Assembly: GCF_963676685.1 (NCBI RefSeq)
Contig: NC_092354.1
Coordinates: forward strand, 22,786,193-22,850,192
Direction of reading: 5' to 3'
Length of the DNA: 64,000 bases
From: Mytilus edulis
Lineage: Eukaryota; Mollusca; Bivalvia; Mytilida; Mytilidae
The notes under the pieces are model-generated. The model had not been told where the DNA came from. It saw nothing but the letters and a program-made list of their open reading frames with translations, and did not search any database. Below, piece by piece: positions 60,501 to 64,000 of this stretch; position 1 is the first letter of the stretch; each line of letters begins with the position of its first letter. Position numbers and translations under genes: made by a program.

Positions 60501-63082
60501 GACGTACAGGTGGAAAAGTGTTGCACGGAAAACCTCCAGACTTTTCACAAACCTAAAGCTTTCTACAATGGTATTGTAAAGTAGTTCAAAACTCTAGATC
60601 AAGATTACACACACTGAAAAATCTCGCTTTCTTTACTTATCATTGACATTATGTTGATACACCTAAATATAAACTTTACTACAACTGTCACATATGAACC
60701 ATGAAAATAAGGTCAAGGTCAGATAAACCATGCCAGGCAGACATGTACAGCTAAAATGCTTCCATACACAAATACAGTTGACCTTTTGCTTAGAGTTTAA
60801 GAAAAATACACCAAAACACAAAAATTTAACCCTGAACAATGAACCATGAAATTGAGATCAAGGTAAAAAAATAAAACTGCGGACTGACATAGATCATAAA
60901 ATATTTCCATACACCAAATATAGTGGACCTATGGCATATAGTATTAGATAAAAAGACCAAAACTCAAAACCTTAACTTTGACAACTGAACCATGAAAATG
61001 AGGTCAAGGTCAGATGATATCTGCCAGTTGGACATGTACACCTTGCAGTCCTTCCATACACCTAATATACTAGACCTATTGCTTATATTATCCGAGATAT
61101 GGACTTGACCATTAAAACCTAAATTTGTTCACTGATCCATGAAATGAGGTCGAAGTCAAAACATTTTCTGTGTATCTGCTAAGTAAATTGAAACCGACAT
61201 GATTACATACTTGAGTAATAGGCAGAAAATGATTAAGAATGAAAAATTTGCATTGCCCCATTTTGCCAAATTGGAAAAAAACTTGATACAAAATATTTTT
61301 ATTAGATCAAGGTGACATGACACTGTCAGTATAATTGCAATACATCGACATATCCTGCAAAATTATGTCATACAGGAACATATTTTTTTTATTCAAAAGC
61401 AACAAATGTATTTTCCAGGATCACCAGTAAAGACACAAAATATTCCATCTAAAAGGAAACATTTAGATAGTATTCTGGATGATCCACGACCAGCAAAGTT
61501 CCAGAATTTAAAGGGGTACAATGATCATGTCAGAAATTCCTTAATTAATTTTTGCTCAACATCTTCCATGGATATATCCTTACGCTATATATATCCAAAA
61601 GCAGATCTTCAAAATGCAGTTCATGACCATGACTATCTTGAAAGGCCATTTGCTGAGTATTGGATAGATAATGCCCTTAAGGTGAGTCTAATAGATGTTG
61701 TATGAGAGCCAATGAGACAATTCTCCATCCAAATAACAATTAATAAAAGTAAACCATTATAGGTAAATGTAAGGCCTTCAACACAGAGCCTTGGCTCACA
61801 CCAAACAACAAGCTATAAATGGCCCTAAAACTACTAGACTAAGAATGGATTACAAGAGACTAGGCTTGCCATCAAGATATTTATTCAAGAAATATTAAGC
61901 TTGGATAACTTGTAAATATTTCTCCTGGTATTATGTATTATGATCTTTAAAGAAAAATGTATATATTTTTACACACATATTTTATAACTAAAGTCACATG
62001 ACACAGGATTCATGCATACATGTAGTAAGAACTTCTGATCACATCATGAGAAACATTTTTCTTGTCACTTTGAGATGAAGAACAGTAATGAAAATCACTG
62101 TTCCTTTGCTTGGCTGTGAATTTACTGATATTTCCCATATCCTTTGTTTTTCAATCAACTTGTTTTGATATTCATGAGATCTTTTGTTTTTATTAACACA
62201 ATTAACGATTGTATTTGGTATTCACAGACTATGAATTCTATGTGCTACTTTTTTTATTGACTTGCATTGAATAACAGAACTTGGGTATACAATTGTAACC
62301 TCTTCATCCTCAAATTTAGACTTGATCATGAACCAAAGACATGTATTTGTAAAATTCTATAACTAGCAATCGATATCTAATTGTTTCTACTCTGAATAAA
62401 GGTTAAAAATAAATAATAATTCATTTTGTTGCAGGTTACTGAGAATGACTGCAAGGCAATAGAGAAATGTACGAGAAAGCAAAGTAAATGCAATGAGTGG
62501 TTCAGGCATAGAAAATGGAGATTGACTGCGTCAAGATTTGGGGAAATTACCAGAATGACTTGTAGAAGAAACAAAAACAAACTATGCAAAACTTTAATTA
62601 ATAGCCATAAAATAGTTAGAAAGTGTTTGTTACATGGAAAACAATTTGAATCTAAAGCTATTTGCAAATTTGAGGTACAAAAAGGTGTAAAATGTAGGCC
62701 CTCAGGTCTGTTTGTTAGACCAGATTTCCCATTTTTAGGGGCTTCACCTGATGGCATTGTTGATGGTGATTTTTTAATAGAAGTTAAATGTCCATACAAT
62801 GGAAGAAATGATAAAATATTGCCAGGAAAATGTTTTCCATTCCTATACAGAAATAAATCTGGAGAAATAGCTTTAAAGGAGATAAGCACCTATTATGCAC
62901 AAATTCAAGGTCAATTGTTTATTGCAAAAAGAAAATACTGCTATTTCATTGTGTATACTTTTGTAGATTTGTTTGTGCAAGTAGTCGATTATGACGAAAA
63001 TTTCTGCCTTAACTCATTAGTTCCAAAATTATCCATGTTTTATGAGAAATACTTCAGACCATATTTGGCATCTTTGTTATAA
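57578..63082 (+). CDS. SAP - SWIM zinc finger - YqaJ nuclease protein, five exons
   Basis: Exons 57578-57678, 59309-59630, 60351-60570, 61419-61681 and 62435-63082 join with consistent phases to 1,554 nt (517 residues). Residues 1-40 form a SAP-type DNA-binding motif (LKNELSRRGATTTGRKTDLI), split by intron 1. Exon 3 carries a SWIM zinc finger: C162-E-C164, then C174-K-H176 (CECPAGKGPHGTCKH). Exon 5 is a YqaJ/lambda-exonuclease-like PD-(D/E)xK nuclease: EWFRHRKWRLTASRFGEI (about 323-340), HGKQFESKA (about 370), SPDG (about 407), IEVKCP (about 418, the E-x-K) and AQIQGQLF (about 457). Such nucleases resect DNA in phage recombination; the role of the animal proteins is unknown. ATG 57578 (AATATGGCG) opens the SAP motif. 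The exon 2 donor (AAG/GTTCCA) is weak. AATAAA at 63,174 fits a poly(A) signal. Confidence 0.88.
58440..58640 (+). repeat. Local tandem duplication (about 80 bp)
   Basis: GTGGTCAGC ... CTTCATTTTAATATCCTTTT ... CATATAAATTGAAAAG occurs twice in succession within intron 1 of the nuclease gene. Confidence 0.65.
58705..58876 (+). repeat. Local tandem duplication (about 85 bp)
   Basis: TCACACAATATGTAAGGACA through CTAAAGTGTCTGAAGCATAA occurs twice back to back. The second copy lacks a few bases (TAAAGTTTGG versus TTTCG). Confidence 0.8.
60660..61150 (+). repeat. Dispersed repeat family E, four units
   Basis: Units of about 125 bases each contain AACCATGAAA.T.AGGTCAAGG, a GACATGTACA-like block and TTCCATACACC.AATATA. 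It lies in intron 3 of the nuclease gene. Inverted relatives are at 35,600-35,860. Confidence 0.75.
61700..61860 (+). repeat. Dispersed repeat family B
   Basis: Directly after the exon 4 donor: GAGACAATTCTCCATCCAAA, AACCATTATAGGTAAATGTA, CCAAACAACAAGCTATAAAT. Close relative of 45,185-45,385. Confidence 0.75.
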
Positions 63083-63089
63083 CTCTCAA

Positions 63090-64000
63090 AGTTCAAACAT
63101 TCACATGTTTTTTGGTATTCTAAAAACATTAATTGTACTTTTAGATTAGATAACTGCTGCATCTTTGGTATTAAATAAAAAAAAAAGGATTCATTAAGAA
63201 TTTTTCAAATGTCGATAGTTCCAAATAATTTAATATTTTTATACATTCCATCGTGTCCATGCCTGCCATATGGCTTTCAAACATGTATCATAAATTTAAT
63301 ATTCTAAATGAAATTAAACAATTTTGAACATAAAAATTTGAACCAATTTAACCAAGACAAAAATGAATAAACCAAAAACTTTTTTTTTTCTTTAAAAATT
63401 TTGTACATGTACATGTATATCTAAAATGAAATTACATGGAATAAATGTGCCAAAATTTGGGAACCATGATTAATTCAATGTTTGTCAAGTAACATAATTA
63501 ATAACAAGAGAAGAATATCAATTTGAAAATCAATCTTATTCTTTCAAATTTTGCAAGTCAATAAATAATTTATGTAGGTAGGTACATGTAAAATAAAGTT
63601 ATAAATCTCATTTTTTAAATAATTAACATGCTTAAAAGTAACCAAAAAATTATGTGTGTTTCAAACTATCTTCAAAATTTTGAAAGACAATCAAATAATG
63701 TTATTATTTTGGCAAATTTTAAAAAGCATGTTATGATTGAAAATGCTTCAGTAAATCTGATATTAAAAGTAATGGCCTTACTTTTTTTCAAAGCCTTTTA
63801 AATATTTTGTATCAATTCTGCCATTAAAAGCCAAAGAATCACTTTAGACACATGAAACTGATAAAGTGTAATTTATAAATAAGCAAACAACATTTACATA
63901 AACAAGCATTTACCATGTTTACAGTTCATCTGGTTTTGAGTAATTTTGTCAAATATATATATTCTTATGCATTTTCATTCACAATACACTTTCTGAAATT
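63090..64000. other. 3' flank of the nuclease gene, no feature
   Basis: After the AATAAA signal and A-rich run at 63,174-63,187 the sequence is very AT-rich. I see no further coding or structured element up to the window edge. Confidence 0.45.

Noticed and set aside
62377-62889. 170-codon minus-strand frame
   Set aside because: Antisense shadow of the YqaJ exon; leucine-rich by codon complementarity only.

Overview
This is a eukaryotic, AT-rich, intron-containing window packed with DNA transposons and short dispersed repeats. The repeat vocabulary (a recurring end reading like TGCCACTGGACGTTAAGCAA, the AGCTCACCTGG...GGTGAGC repeat, hairpin minisatellites, a tRNA-headed SINE) matches what I remember of marine bivalves, most likely a Mytilus-type mussel. 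That assignment is inference from memory, not a search. No bacterial features, rRNA genes or CRISPR arrays are visible.

Layout. 0-9.5 kb: repeats plus relics of a protein-kinase-like gene and a hAT (ZNF862-like) transposase. 9.57-11.77 kb: a pogo/Tigger element whose transposase is intact except for one internal stop; the masked tail carries a PCNA-binding (PIP-box) motif. 12-22 kb: minisatellites, fold-back repeats, a SINE and degraded coding fragments. 22.15-23.16 kb: a tandem array of about 163-bp units.

23,242-33,214: the main discovery candidate. A 9,973-bp element is bounded by 85/86-bp near-identical terminal inverted repeats starting CACGGTGTAGTACG and by a perfect 5-bp duplication (AGTCA). 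Two genes start just inside the two ends and converge. One is a C2H2 zinc-finger gene (+). The other is a five-exon gene (-) for a protein of about 1,371 residues. In it a YqaJ/lambda-exonuclease-type nuclease domain lies between two blocks that look like the first and second catalytic blocks of an RNase-H-fold transposase. All exon phases fit. The transposase gene has two lesions (one extra G in a G run, one TAA) and the zinc-finger gene has two (a frameshift and a TAG). I cannot place this architecture in a named transposon superfamily.

34-38.8 kb: a degraded element with long iterated inverted ends and remnants of another transposase-like gene. 39.0-46.1 kb and 48.1-55.7 kb: two PIF/Harbinger units, each a Myb/SANT-like gene (+) converging on a HARBI1-like transposase (-). 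They are separated and flanked by non-autonomous elements: 46,281-47,841 with iterated ends; 50,099-50,328 with a 6-bp duplication; 55,856-57,330 with a TTA duplication. 57.6-63.1 kb: an apparently intact five-exon gene for a 517-residue SAP - SWIM zinc finger - YqaJ nuclease protein. It is the only multi-exon gene here with no visible lesion.

The window therefore holds two different YqaJ-nuclease architectures, one inside a transposon and one free-standing. Exon coordinates were derived by hand from splice sites and reading-phase consistency.
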